Part shown: one piece after another, positions 12,765 through 25,247 of the stretch | Layout: each line of letters begins with the position of its first letter | How positions within the stretch are numbered: position 1 is the first letter of the stretch | NCBI GenBank assembly: GCA_000499405.2 | Contig: HG738138.1 | Location: forward strand, 8,368,888-8,432,887 | Direction: 5' to 3' | DNA length: 64,000 nucleotides | DNA from: Onchocerca volvulus | Lineage: Eukaryota; Nematoda; Chromadorea; Rhabditida; Onchocercidae | Made by a program: the position numbers and the translations under genes | Notes under the pieces: model-generated | Told to the model about the DNA's origin: nothing | Databases searched by the model: none | The model's input: only the letters and a program-made list of their open reading frames with translations

Positions 12765-12854
12765 ATGGCACAGTGGTTCCAAAGGCTGCAGAGGAAGTAC
12801 AATGTATGGGTAAACAAAAAGCATTGCTGCTGTTATCCAGTGTATACCACTTGA
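12765..12854 (+). CDS. Candidate short ORF or first exon with leader-type acceptor
   Basis: A good acceptor (TATATTTTTCAG ending 12754) is followed ten bases later by an ATG opening a 29-codon frame (MAQWFQRLQRKYN...), which contains three consecutive cysteines and then TGA. This spacing is what a spliced-leader site looks like in nematodes. A consensus donor (GTAAAC after TGG) also occurs inside the frame, so it could be a first exon. Nothing downstream was joined with confidence. Confidence 0.2.
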   Translation: MAQWFQRLQRKYNVWVNKKHCCCYPVYTT

Positions 12855-13418
12855 AATATCTACACAAATCGCAACAAATGGAACTTAGAAAACTCCTTCA
12901 TGCTAAAGCTAGCGACACCAAACGCGACGCAATATTCCTGCGTGTTTTTATGTGACTAACAATACCTGAAGTTATTTGGAGTAGGCTCACAGTCTTCAAA
13001 AGTTTTCTTAAGTTACAAGCTATAAAAAATTTTCAATTGGCAAGGAAACGAGCGTGCAAACACTGCCTATCCCGTTACCATGGGTACATGCAAGGATCAA
13101 TTCAATGTTTTAATTTAGATTATAATAAGATTCATCGATTGTATAAATTCTTTCACATCTTTTATGTTTGAGATATCATTCGCTTCTGCTCTACTTATTT
13201 TTGCTTTAGCAATGCGCTATTGTCCCAAAAGGATCAATAAGCACAGATTATCAATCGTCCAAGATTTCATTGGATATTAGAAAATTTTGGGTTCTTGGTT
13301 TATATATTTCTACATTCCCGTTTTATTGGGCTCTCTTCCAATAAATCAAATGCTACTAGATATTGATGTTTAATGTGCAACTGTATCATTAACTGATAAA
13401 ATAAACGCATAAGGTGAA

Positions 13419-14151
13419 ATGGAGTGGGATGAAGAAACCCCGGTTCAGAAAATTATCAAAATAGTAGTATGTGGCGATGGCGCTAGTGGCAAGACATCAC
13501 TTTGTGTACGATTTGCTCAGGATAACTTCGGACAACAATATCAACAGGTTCTTAACTTTTCCATGTTTTTTAGCGTTAATCGAATGCCTAACAATTTTTC
13601 GAGGATTAATCTGTCAGACTAAGTAAGTTAAAAAAATATTCAGAATTTTTTTTTCTAGATATTTAGTCTTTATTTCGTCGACCTCGAAGAGTTCTTTGTT
13701 CTGTATGATGTAGATCCTGTGATCAAATGTTTGCAGACTGTCGGTCTAGATTTCTTTACCAGAAGGTTGACTTTGCCGGGCAATGTTTCTGTCCTTTTGC
13801 AGGCAAGTAAATATATTTCAAATGTTTTCTTTTTTAATGCATAATTAAACTGGATTTAAAGTCGTCACTGAACCCATTTTAATATCGACAAAGTGTTAAA
13901 ATCATCCGATATGAAAGTCTTACAAAAATCAGTTTTTCGTTTGGATATTTTGGTATCATCACTAATAAATTTATAGATTTGGGACATTGGAGGACAAAGT
14001 ATTGCAAGTCCCATGCTTGAAAAATACATTAAAGATGCACACGGCGCTGTTGTTGTTTACGATGTTACCAATAGCTCTAGTTTTGAAAATCTGGAAGACT
14101 GGATTAATATCATCAAACAAGTTACCAAAGCTCAGGAAAAAGTAAATTATA

Positions 14152-14185
<34 letters not shown>

Positions 14186-15091
14186 TCTCTCGAAATTTAC
14201 CTGATGCAATTTGCTTAACTTCGAATTTTGCTTTTTTCAAAAGCCAAGAAAACCAAATGTAATGTTCATAATTTTTTAACTTTGAGTTGTAAATCGATCT
14301 GAAGCAACATTATTTCCGCATAGATTTCGAAATAAAATTACACAAAATGAAAGAAATTCCATCCATTTTCATGTGCAACATTCGCGAAACAATCGAAATT
14401 AAAGATACATGGAAGCATTCACCAGATTCCATTCTATGAAACTTTCCACTGAATGTGTTAATCGAATCTTCAATATCTGATTTTTTATAGGTCACGAGAA
14501 ACAGTTTTAGGTTCAAATTTTTAGAATATTTTAGCCTGTTGTACTTATGCTTGTTGGAAATAAAACAGATCTGGAACATCGTCGAGTCGTGCGCATTGAA
14601 AGGCACACCAAATTCGCATTGCAATACGGAATGTCCAGCTATTACGTATCAGCGAAAACTGGTGACAGTGTCACCCTTATGTTCAGGTTAATTTCAAAAT
14701 TTTAGTTACTCGATTAAAAGAATGACTTTGACCAACCATAATTCGTTCAACAAATGGATTTTGCAACTCAGATTACGAATTCATACGTTGATTACTCGAC
14801 GTGCGGTCTTCGTTTTTGTTTATTTCATATGCATGTCAAACTATTTGGAACATGAAAAATTCTTATAAAGTACTACACATCACGTTTCTTTAACAGAAAA
14901 TCTGCGTATAAATTTGCAGGAAAACAGCAGCTGAAATCCTCGGAATCCCATTGGAGCAAAGCGATACAGAAGGAGATATCATTGTTGTTAAAGCTTCCGT
15001 TGCAACACGAACGGAGGCAGAATCCAAAGCATCACAGCAACAGTTGCGAGCTGATCAGTCTCGTAATACGACTGTTTGCTCAATGATGTAA
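13419..15091 (+). CDS. rab-28: Rab28 small GTPase
   Basis: Small GTPase of the divergent Rab28 branch, in the family linked to cilia and intraflagellar transport. Exons: 13419-13547, 13737-13802, 13977-14141, 14535-14686, 14920-15091; 227 residues. Visible motifs are the P-loop GDGASGKTS (19-27), switch segment TVGLDFFTRRLTLPGN, the Rab28-specific WDIGGQ (67-72) in place of WDTAGQ, NKTD (129-132), SAK (159-161) and a C-terminal CAAX box CSMM. Rab28, unlike most Rabs, carries a CAAX box, so prenylation is expected. Intron 2 has a GC donor (CAG|GCAAGT at 13803); the alternative GT four bases on breaks the frame, so the GC donor is required. An A30 run (14153-14182) follows the exon 3 donor almost directly. 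Confidence 0.95.
14153..14182 (+). repeat. Poly-A tract (30 nt) in rab-28 intron 3
   Basis: An uninterrupted A run begins 11 bases after the donor at 14142. It is probably length-variable and prone to sequencing error. Confidence 0.9.
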
Positions 15092-17480
15092 CTCCTGTAC
15101 TGTTGCTATCTTTACGCTATTCACAAGTATTAGTATAGTTATTTTTTGCTAAAAATATTTTATAAAATTCATTTCTTTCTTGCCAGTACATCAGAACTTC
15201 CTTGTAGCATTTTCAAGAGATGCAGTTCTTGAAAGTTTAAACAGTCAGCTTTTCATGTACTTCTTTAAGTCTGTCAATCTTTTACCTATAAATTTGACTT
15301 GGTAGTTCAAATTTTCAAAAAGTCAAGTGAGGGGGGAGAGAAAAGTGCACTATTGTCGAAGCTAGCCATCTTTTTGGACAAGTTTTTTTAAACTTTGGTT
15401 AAACAAATATGATGCTGATGCTTGGCATCCAACAGTTCAATTCAAGATTTAAATTGAATTGGAAGAAAATAGTAAGAGGGAAGTCTGTTGTTCCTAGGTG
15501 GACATATTCCATCACTACTGCTTCCATCATCAATGCATTTATTTCGCCACATATCACCGAACCGACCAGTTTCACCAAGCACATGAACTGAACCACCGAG
15601 ACCCAAATCAGAAATGGTTTGCGAGGAGACTCTTTCGGATACAAGGTGCAAAGACGTCTTGTTTGGCCTTCATGGGTGTGACGGGCTAATTAAGTTCATA
15701 GTTGAGGTGCATGCGACGTCCGTGAATAACATATTTCCACACAAGGTAAAACCAATGATCTATTGGTCCGTGAAATGCTGTCAATTATTATGACGATAGC
15801 TGCTTCCCAAGAGTCACCTGTCAAATTTTCAGAAAGTGGTGCGTCGTTATTGTGCATGATTTTTTTCCTTTTTTTTTTTCATTTGCACAAGTAATCATTA
15901 ATAGCGATTAAATAAGTAATAAAGAATAGATTTAAATATTATGTGACACAAGGATGGATAAAACACTTGCGCTTCTCCGCAGTTGCTCAGCGGGAAGAGA
16001 TGACACCTTAATTACTATACTGTTAGGATTAGTTGTTTAGAATTAAATTCGACTCGTTAATGTTAATCATAATCTCTGTTAAGCTTGTAGATTTACTGGT
16101 TTTTTTCTTCTTCCCTCGTTTCTGAATATTTCCATGATTACGCATTTTTTGTCGTTATGCTACTTTTAGTAGTACTTGTTATATTTTTGTTTACTTCCGC
16201 ATCTCTTCTCTGGAATTGCCTGTAGCTGAAAATTCATTAAACTGGAAATTTGCAAAGTATAAAGTAGAAGACATCTGATGATTTAATGATTTTGAGTTGA
16301 TTTCGAATTGACAATGAAAATACTCGAGATCTTGTAGGCAGTGCTTGAGGAAATAAGTCCTAGAATAGGCACAGATAAAAGATGTGAACGAAGAATGCTT
16401 ACTAGATCAGTCGAACATGAATCCAGTAACTCATTGGATAAGTAGTAGCAGTAATTCTTATGAGAATAAATGAAAGACTTTCAAATATCATTGCGAACAG
16501 TATAACATAATAATCAATGAAAGATTGTTTATTCTGCTGCACAGATTAGATTAGCGATGTAGAATAAGCTTCGAGAGGTACAAATTCAGTAGTGATTTAA
16601 AAAGAGGTGGATCGAATAGAAGGTAACATCAAGCTGGAGCTTAATTTTTTTTACATTTCTTCACTATTTCTAATAATTCCCAAATCCACTTCTCGAATCG
16701 CACCATCCACTGCAATCAGCAAAATGATGAAATAAAAATAAAAAATAGATCGACTTTTTTTGTATATCATACAGAGATCAAATTTGTGAGATATTACAAC
16801 TTCTGATAAGCAAAAAAAAAAAAAAAAACAGTACATTCTACAGGTCTCAAATCAAGCATGGAAAAGCTAATTCTTCTGTATTCATTTATAATTGAACTTC
16901 CGTTTACCTTCATTTACCTTTGTCTCTCTGCACTGTTAACAAAAATCATTTCCTCTGAATAAAGTTTAATTAGAAAAAGTAGAAATATATTAATGTTGTT
17001 TCGTAATCTTGTCATTGGAACTTTTAATGTATAACTTTTTATGGGTTTGTCAATTTTTTTTTTATCTGCTTTTATATTCATTTTTCTCAATTCTATACTT
17101 CATTTTTACTCAGTTCTCTACATATATGCATAAGTTATTTTTTTAGATTCTGTTCCTTTTCAGATCTTTTCACAGTTCTTTACAATGTTTTTCTATTTAA
17201 TTCACTCTTGCTCATAAAATACTGACATGCATTCTGATTAATTTCGTTTCCTGAAAGCATCCTTTTCAGTTAGATGATGAATTTAGTCTAATCGACAAAT
17301 TGATTAATGAATTTCAGCATCTTAAATTCATGGGTAGATTTGTCCATATAACCGAATAGATGATTTGATGTATTCTTAGTTGGTTTAATTCTAGAAAAAT
17401 TTTTATGCTTGCTTGTCACAGATTACAGGATTTTCTTTCTTGATCTAAATATGACTAATGATTTTTGATGAATTGAATTC
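15092..17480. other. Intergenic region between rab-28 and the CTTNBP2NL-like gene
   Basis: Mostly AT-rich with no recognised gene. Between about 15400 and 15870 the GC content rises and overlapping frames of 60-81 residues are open on both strands (minus 15399-15651, plus 15409-15689). None resembles a known family. It could be a regulatory element, a relic of a gene, or unannotated non-coding RNA. Confidence 0.45.
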
Positions 17481-20400
17481 ATGGATGACGAGTTATCTGT
17501 ACAATTGGCTCGAAACAATTTTTCGACTGAAGAACTTTCGAGACTTCTGGCTTATTTCGAAGGCGAAATCCAGGCCCGCGATATCGTAATAGCTGCCTTG
17601 AAGGTAAGTTTCTTTTGTTATTTAGTTCCCATAATTATTGATGTTTCCTAAATATCTGTAGCTGGAGTACAAGTTATTTTCTTGCTATTGAACAAATATT
17701 TTTTTTTTTTGTTGGATTCAAGTATCATTGGTTTCGAAAACTTCAGTCAGAAAAAGCGAAGCAATTATTGCATGAGGCCAAATATGGACAACTTGCTGGC
17801 AGTGACCCAATCAAAGCCTTGCAACGTGATTCCAGTTTTGCGGATGAAGGAAATGAAGTTGATGAATCTGCAATTGGACATATGTACGAAACTCAATTGA
17901 TGCAGCTGGAACGCTTAATTACTGTGCAGCGCCGTTGTCACAATCGCTCTAAACAGGTCAATTTTAGATTGAAAGAACATGAAGGATTACAACACCAGTT
18001 AAGAAATGTAATGATATGTACTTTGGTCTTTTGTTTTTCACTCGTAAGCCTATTTTTTGATCATATACTGTTTCCGAAGCATAAGAAAAAAATTTTGAAA
18101 CAAGCAGAAAATTAAAAGTAGAGTACCCCCTCTCATCAGTATGAGTTTTCTTGCCGATGATTAGTGTATAAATTTTTTTGACGATAGTGATAGGTTGAAA
18201 AAAATTAATTGTGGAACTAGATTTTGTTAAAAGCATTAAAAAAGAATTCATACAGAATGAAAGGTCAGAAAACCAAGAATAAAAATATCCATGTAGGCTT
18301 ATATCTTTTATTTTTTTTTTTTTAATAAAATTTTTTCTTCTCTTGCTCTTCCAAATGTGAAGAAATTTGCATTCATCCATTAGTCGTTGCGATTTTAGAT
18401 CTTAGCAGCTACAGAGAAGCGACATGCACGCATTTTGCGAGAATTAGATGAGGAAAAGCAGCGTTCGGCAGCAGATGCTGCACAAGGCGATGATCTTTGT
18501 GTTCTTCTTGAAAATGAACGTACTCGTCTTCGGCAGCAAGTGCGTTTTATAAATCCAGAAGTATTCTATATTATTCATTCGAGTGAAAATAATCTGTTCG
18601 TATTAGATTTTTCTTACTGTTTCTTGTATTTTTTTCCATTTTGCTGAGTTAGAAAAACTAGAAATGGAATTATCTATTATGCGGATTCGATGTATTCCAG
18701 TTATTTAATACACAGATCAGTGGTTTCAGGTTTTTCGAAGTCTGAACTACATAGTGGACGATTTTAGGACATCTTATTTATTCTTTTTTTATATTAAACT
18801 GATTAATTATCCAACCTAATACTTAGAAGATAAGAAAAAATCCTGTTATCCAGCAGGATTTTTTCTAATTTTTTAAGCATGTTCAGCACTTGACAAAATC
18901 TAATTGGTTTCCACTTTATTAAAGTATCGAAATTTACTTCCAGCTGGAGTACGAGCAAAAAGAAGGCGAAAAAGCTCATAAAGAAGTGGAAAGATTGGAA
19001 AAAAAATTGAGGGATGAACAAGAACGTCACAAGTCGATGGTATTATTCTTGGTGAATGAACGAAAACAAATGTTGTTTGAAGTGCATGAGTTGAAAGTTC
19101 AAAATGGTCGCGGTAAGTTGTCTTTCCTAATGGTATAAATCTCCTAATTTTTAAATTTATTAATTATTCTTGAAAGATTTCATTTCTATGTACAGCATTG
19201 AACATGTTTACAGGTTCTTCCTATGCTCAGGAAACAGTGTTGCTTGCAGAGATGCGAAAGGAAGTGACTGCCCTACGCTCGGAAAGGGACCAATTACGTA
19301 CAGCTTTGGATGCAGCTCTTTCCGAAGTGCAGTCCCTCAAAGAGGTCACTTCAGCTTCTAAAATAATTCCTACCGGCCCACTAAAAGTTTTTCATCTCGT
19401 TTAAGTCCACATTTACTAGATTTCAGGTTGCAAGAAATCAAGAAGAGGATTTGTCCTTGATGCGTACTAATATACTTGCTAATACGCGAAGTTATGCAAA
19501 CAATGTAGGCATTTATTATAGTTTCTGATAAAATTATTAATTCAAGATCATTTCTTACTGAGCATTTGCAAAGCGCATTTCTTCTGAATTTTAACTTTTT
19601 GTTGATCGTCATCTTGTAAATGCAATTTTTGCACAGTGATTATTCTATAACTGTTAGTATTGAAATGTGACTTACAACCAATATAATTTTACTTTAATAA
19701 TGAGAAGCTTCTGTTATATATCTTATTTAGATAAAAATCAACATGATAGCAATCTGGGATGTGAAATGAGATTTTCTTAAATTACATCATTTAATCAAGT
19801 GCTATTTGACTTTCTATATGCAGATCTGCTGGTTTATTTTTTCTTTAGTTACGATTTTCCGACGATGGTTCTGTGGTTGTAGCAAATAAAGGTGTTTCAA
19901 ACGCTTTGTCGCCGTCCAAAAATCAACCAGGCTTATCTCCAGCAGTCAGCGATTTGAGACATCCAGTGCGACCTCGACTTACCACTTCCTCGACCTTTCC
20001 AGCGAGTAATCGGATTCCTCAGAGCCGTGTTCCTCTTCGAGCATCATCTCCTCTCTCAACACTATCAACTCCACTTTCTCCCGCAAAGTTAGCTTTTTCG
20101 AACACGTCTCGTCTTTTGAAATTGTCATTTAGTGCATATTAGTTAACTCGATTAGAGAGTTTCATCCAGTCTCGAACTTTAAGTTTTACTTTATCGGAGA
20201 GTTCGAACTCTTTTCCGAAATCTTCATAATTAATATTCAACATTCGTTTTTAAGGAAAGGGCAACATTCTACAACTTCCCGACCTATAACACTATCAACA
20301 ATGCGCGCTAGTAATAATCATTCGTTATCGCGTGGTCCCGAGAGGATGTCCAACTCATCAGATTCGTCCGAAAAAATGAAAAATACGTACTCCGCTGAAC

Positions 20401-20702
20401 CGGAAATTGAGCATTTGGGTGCAGTGATCGAATCAATGAACACAGGTACGTGAATTCAATCCTGTTTTGTAAAAAATCAGACGAGGTGATTTTCACTCGA
20501 CATTATAAATGATATGACTGCATGTGAAAGCTGAATTTCAGGTAAGCGAAGCGCTTCTTTGCCACGAAACGGCAAAAATGGAGTCATTATTGGATCACAG
20601 GCACGTAAGCCTATCCCATCGAAACCAATTACCACTGCTAGACGTAGTACAATTTTCAAAGCTCTCGGTGTAGCTACACGAAATGACAAGAACGTCACAT
20701 AA
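17481..20702 (+). CDS. CTTNBP2NL-like coiled-coil protein
   Basis: Homologue of the cortactin-binding CTTNBP2/CTTNBP2NL family, cytoplasmic scaffolds associated with STRIPAK phosphatase-kinase complexes and actin. Exons: 17481-17603, 17747-17956, 18399-18539, 18944-19112, 19214-19344, 19427-19504, 19849-20087, 20255-20445, 20542-20702; 480 residues, all phases consistent. The N-terminus matches the family domain: STEELSRLLAYFEGEIQARD, then AKYGQ...DPIKALQRDS, then a long coiled coil with EKRHARILRELDEEKQRSA and QERHKSMVLFLVNERKQML. The C-terminal 200 residues are Ser/Pro/Arg-rich and poorly ordered, as in the family. At 480 residues it is shorter than the human members. The start ATG at 17481 directly begins the conserved domain; a nearby upstream ATG runs at once into a stop. 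Confidence 0.88.
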
Positions 20703-21227
20703 AGAATAAGCTCTAAAAACGCTCTGGACAAAATTAAAGGGCATTTATTTTCATGCATCTCCATAGCTCTGAAGAAAATGGGCCACAAATTTACGATGTA
20801 TTTTCAAAAATTAGCCCTAGCACTTTTTTTTTGTTTTTAAAGTATGGATTAGAAATGTAATCCTGTGCTAATGATGCATAGTCTCAGGTCCAGAATAAGA
20901 TATTTTCGAACTCATCGCGTGTTTAAGCCTCAGTCGTTTTGTTTTCAAAACCAGAAACTATTTGTAAATAATTCCATGTGCATTATAACTGGACGACTCT
21001 ACAGGGTCGGCTGATTAGGCAGCTTACCAAATTATTTGTGGTTTGTGTTTTTACTTGTATATGTAATATTGTTAATCAATTATTGATGAAGTAAAGATCA
21101 TTTTAATTAGCACATAAAAGTAACAATTTCTAGCGAACTAATTTGAAACAAGAAATAATAGTCATATAAGAAGCTTGGGAAATGGAACTGCTGAGCTTGT
21201 TCTTCGTAACGGGACTTATGCACTTTT
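20703..21227. other. Convergent intergenic region
   Basis: Contains the 3' ends of the CTTNBP2NL-like gene (+) and the ZC3HC1-like gene (-). No coding signal, RNA gene or repeat was seen. Confidence 0.6.
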
Positions 21228-23905
21228 TTATTCTTTTATGAGAGATGATATATTTTTTGGCATTATAGCTGATTTCCAAACTTCTGCTTTAGCAGCCCAG
21301 TTTGTGACGGGAAGATCCTGAAAAATTTTTTGTTTCGAAAAGAGCTTTCCCAACAACAATCAGAAGATACTTTTTGTCATAAAACATATCTGGAAATTCA
21401 ACAGTTGATTTACCTTTGAGCTGTTAATATATTGAAGTACAAACTGACGGCACTGCCATCCATCTGTATGTCGGCTTGTATCTGATGCAAAAGTACACCA
21501 ATTATGATGTTGTTTCTCGACATCAAAAAAACGTCCTCTTAAAAGCCATAGTCCCACTGTCCTATTGCAATATATGCAAACTACAGCATCATCCAAATAT
21601 TTGCTGCAATAGAGAAACAAAGTGTAATGGAGTTTCATTTCTCGAACTCGGAACATTTGCAAAACAATTTAAATCCCCACATACTTTCAGTAGCTAAGAA
21701 CTTCCTGCAGTTTGAAAATGGCAACAATGAAATAATGTCTAAACACAATAAGACACATGTTTTAAAAGCTTCGAGCAAACTAAGCAAATAATGCGAAGTA
21801 CCAGCCATTACAACTAGATGACTGGTCATCATAGATGTGAGTTTGTATGAGACATTACAAGTCTTTTGAAAATTAGAACTGGTAATTAGCCTTTTCCCAT
21901 ATGCTTGCGTCACCGATATAGTGATCCAGTTTACTTCTCTACATTATTATTTAGAAAATTGGAAATGAACCTTTTTTGCCAGCCAAAACAAATGAGTGCT
22001 TTGCACTTTTGTACAATCGTCTCAGGAATTATAGTTGACAGGGTTCCGGGGATATCCAATTTAATTTGCTTGAGATCAAGCTTCTTCATTATTTCATAAC
22101 TAAAATGAACGGTTGTTGATATTCAAATGATTTTATCATGATTACGAGTCTCCGAAATCTTTAGGACGATATTCGACATACATCGACTGTCGATGAAGCA
22201 AGGAATATAGATTTTATTTTTTCTCGTGATGACATCTAACATGCTGCTCACTTGATGAGAAATTCCACTTTTTTTTTTAATGTCCTTGCAAATTGGTACG
22301 CTCAACATCACTTGTCGCTCATAATATTCCCTGACTCCCCTGGTTGATGTGTTAATCTAAGAAAACGAATTATCAAAGAAGCATATCGAGAAATTAAACT
22401 ATACTCGTACTAGACTTCACTTAAATATTTGGGTTACTCATAAATCAACCTTTGTTCTATTATCCTACTTTGCTACTAAGCACTATTTGCTAATTCGGTT
22501 GTCGCTGATACTCATCTTCCGCATTTAAAACAGATATATATATTTGGCTGTTTATAGTTAAAACCAAAAAAAAAAAAAAAAAAACTCTGCCGCTAAAATA
22601 TACTGCACAAACGAGTTTATTTATATACTAGTAGTAGAGTCTCTCGTTGTCCAATTGGAGTTAACATGCAAAACTCATTTATATTCGCATTTACACTAAT
22701 AATTTTGACTTCAGACCCAAAAGACTATGCAGAAAATTTCATGCAGGAATTTTAACATATGCTAGTTATAAAATTTCACTCTTTTATGCAGTCATTTGAA
22801 TTCTTCAACAAATATAATTACCTATGATTGACAGTGTCTTTAGAGAGTGCGTTCAGTGATACAGCATCATCTGTACCAGAAGAAGTGTACTTATATGGAC
22901 ATGTAACGTAATGTTTCATGGTGATCATGGAAATAAGCATTCTGAAACAATAATTATATTCAGTTCCATATGACTGCACTCAACAAACTTCAGTTATCAT
23001 TAATAAAAACAATCCCTTGGATCGTTCCAGGAAAGAATAAAGATTGGAAAATTCGAAAAATAGGTAGAAAAAAGTAAAGACGATATCTCAAAGAGATCAA
23101 GAAGATAAAATTTGTGAAATGATGAATAAGCAAAATCTACAGAAGCGTAAGATAATGCATAAAAAGGAAGTTTGTATACAAAAACAAATACCTGACTGAT
23201 TTTTGATAAACGCTAACATCAGCATGCACTAGTGAGGGTATCAAAACACTCATATATTGACCACAGGCCTCACACTGCACCATATCTGAGGATACACAAA
23301 TCCATCCATGTGATGCGAACATTAGAGGTGACAACTTGCTCGGTTTTCCAGCCCATTTCACCGGCTGAAAATACAGCTAACTTTGGCAAGAAAGTAACAA
23401 CAACATGAAAAGCATTACGTACCTTTGTCTGAGTTACATAAACTAACATCCTTGAAGAAAATGTTATGTGACACCAATAAATTTTTGCAGCAAATTACGC
23501 CAAGATTATCAGTGTTCACTCCAAAGTAACTTCAGGAACAATTCGCATCAGATTCATACCTTTTTATGAAAAATTAACCTATTAACATACGGTGAAAGAG
23601 CTCAATCGTTTTCTGACACGTGCATCCAGTTGATCGCATGCTGACCGGCATCTTCCATTTGTAGACAACCTCAAAAAAATTTAGTATACTTCATGAAAAC
23701 GTATATCGTCATTGATTGGTGAGCTTTCCATCTACAATAAGCGAACTAATATTTACCAGAATTCCTCAAGAACTCGAAACAAACATCTGAAATGCTCAAA
23801 TCTGGAGACATACCGGCGTTGTTGTGCGTGAGTTTGTTCATGAGCTTGATGGAGAAGTTTTGAAGCATTTCGTTTTAATCGAGTAAATTCACCTTCCTTC
23901 TTCAT
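21228..23905 (-). CDS. ZC3HC1/NIPA-like C3HC zinc-finger protein
   Basis: Homologue of ZC3HC1 (NIPA), a nuclear protein with tandem C3HC zinc-binding modules that in vertebrates is a nuclear-basket component and F-box-like factor. Exons in transcript order: 23814-23905, 23591-23669, 23192-23364, 22822-22941, 22252-22339, 22146-22186, 21971-22099, 21414-21603, 21228-21317; 333 residues with consistent phases. Module one: VKWAGKPSKLSPLMFASHGW, then C-x2-C (CEACGQ) and a later H-x3-C. Module two: KALICFGW, CIYCNRTVGLW (C-x2-C-x-R-x-x-GLW), then H-x2-WC. The GLW and H..WC signature is diagnostic. Exon 22146-22186 (41 nt) and the join at 21971 to 21603 were chosen because they alone keep the frame, so these two are the least certain. 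The gene is head-to-head with mrps-24. Confidence 0.82.
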
Positions 23906-24171
23906 GTTCATTCAATAATTCTTATAATTTACAAATAACTTCCAAGCTACACTTCCACACTAATTTTCTAATTTCTTAATAAGCATCGCTTGACGACCAA
24001 AGTAGCATCGATCGTACCAACCGGTACCGGAATATCTGCGGAATACAACTGGTAAAAGACGCTATGGTCACATAATTATATGACATGTCATATTATTGCT
24101 ATCAGCTCGTTCTGTTTTAGCCTGGTATAGAAGTGGAGATGGTTCGGAGATTGTAGAGAGATTGGGACAGT
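23906..24171. promoter_or_regulatory. Shared upstream region of the ZC3HC1-like gene and mrps-24
   Basis: Only 266 bases separate the two divergent start codons. A possible leader acceptor (TCTGTTTTAG, ending 24120) precedes mrps-24. No specific promoter motif was identified. Confidence 0.5.
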
Positions 24172-25172
24172 ATGATCTTGATCAGCTTGACAAAGACTTC
24201 ACTTCGAGATGTCGAGAACATTGTTATGCTCGAAAGGTTCATAACGACAGCGTGTCCACTTTACAAGAATACCGCTGGGAAATATAGGGTATGTTTGTCA
24301 TCCTATTAAAGTAAGTCTACGATTTAAAAGACCAGAAACTTGAAAATTATGTAGACTTTTTACTGGTGTCATAAGTCACGAAAGAGTTACATCACCGTCA
24401 AGAAGTCCTTAATTGGTTAATTCGTATTAGTAACAGTATCGAATAATTAAGGTAATTTTCTTTCAGACGAAATTTTCTTTCAGACGACTAGTGGACGAAA
24501 ACAGATGCTTACATATGAAATGGCTCACCGACCTCATCATATTGGAGTTAAAAAATCGTGGTTAACATGGCACTCACAAAATTTGGAGACATTTCGGCAG
24601 CGTCAACCTATTGTGGTATATTATGTTTTAAAACCGAGAAGTGTATTGGACTACTCATACCTGTTTATGATGCTCAAATTTGATTTATAATGAAAATAAT
24701 AAAGAGGTCAAAGAAATACAGTAATCACTGATGCTATATTCGACTTTAAATCTCTCGTTTCAAAATCCAAGACTTTACCATTCAAAATTGAATATATTTC
24801 AGATAGCACAAGATGAGATCATTTGTCGCTTCGTACGTAGCTTTTTCCCAGACTATATAACAGTTGATGGAAGTGAGGTCAGTTTTTTTTTTTCTTGATT
24901 TTGTAATGTTGTGATTTTTGTTAGTGCCATACTTATTTTGTATCATTATGTAGCTACTATTTCAAAAAGTTTTGCAGCTGGTTATTAAACGGCAGGGAAA
25001 CTGTGTTCGCGTAGCAGGATTCTTCCACTATCGTAACAGACTAAATATCCGTGAAATATATTGGATGTTTGGATTTACTGAAGAATTTCTCTCAATCTTA
25101 CTCAAACAACCAGTAAAATTGGAAATCCAATTCGTGGCCGATGAAAAAGATTTAGCTTATAATTATATATGA
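24172..25172 (+). CDS. mrps-24: Mitochondrial ribosomal protein uS3m (MRPS24)
   Basis: Small-subunit mitoribosome protein. Exons: 24172-24288, 24484-24615, 24803-24877, 24978-25172; 172 residues. Family features are visible: LTYEMAHRPHHIGVKKSWLTWHSQNL (compare VTYEEAHAPHYIAHRKGWL in human), LVIKRQGN, then a C-terminal block with QPVKLEIQF and the terminal YNYI. The N-terminal exon is rich in hydroxylated and basic residues and contains RFITTACPLYKN, as expected for a cleaved mitochondrial presequence. Translation could instead start at the Met 18 codons later (24226), which also gives a good presequence. The exon 2 acceptor sits in a 17-bp tandem duplication (24454-24487); only the downstream copy keeps the frame. 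Confidence 0.9.
24454..24487 (+). repeat. 17-bp tandem duplication across a splice acceptor
   Basis: Positions 24454-24470 and 24471-24487 are identical, and each contains TTTTCTTTCAG followed by ACGA. The second copy provides the acceptor of mrps-24 exon 2. Using the first copy would add 17 nt and lead to a stop about 33 codons later. Confidence 0.9.
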
Positions 25173-25247
25173 TTGTTAATTATATTTAGTTCCTGAAGTT
25201 TTGTTTCAGAAATGGAATTTGAAAAAGATTACGAACACTACTCTGCA

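Larger units (their letters stand above)
10797..13418. other. Intergenic region between FOXP and rab-28
   Basis: AT-rich sequence holding the FOXP 3' UTR (length unknown) and several homopolymers (for example near 11200, 11295, 11521, 11649). Two short coding-like stretches, 11805-11942 and 12765-12854, are listed separately. The 71-residue frame at 12117 and the 143-residue minus-strand frame at 12180 have no recognisable content. Confidence 0.5.

Noticed and set aside
18833..18866. 13-bp perfect inverted repeat followed by T-rich sequence, resembling a bacterial terminator
   Set aside because: It lies in an intron of a clearly eukaryotic spliced gene; the likely explanation is chance palindromy around an A6/T6 stretch.
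21635..21913. 92-residue minus-strand ORF inside the ZC3HC1-like gene
   Set aside because: Including it breaks the frame of the second zinc module. The donor at 21970 joins the exon ending at 21603 directly and in phase, so this is intron.
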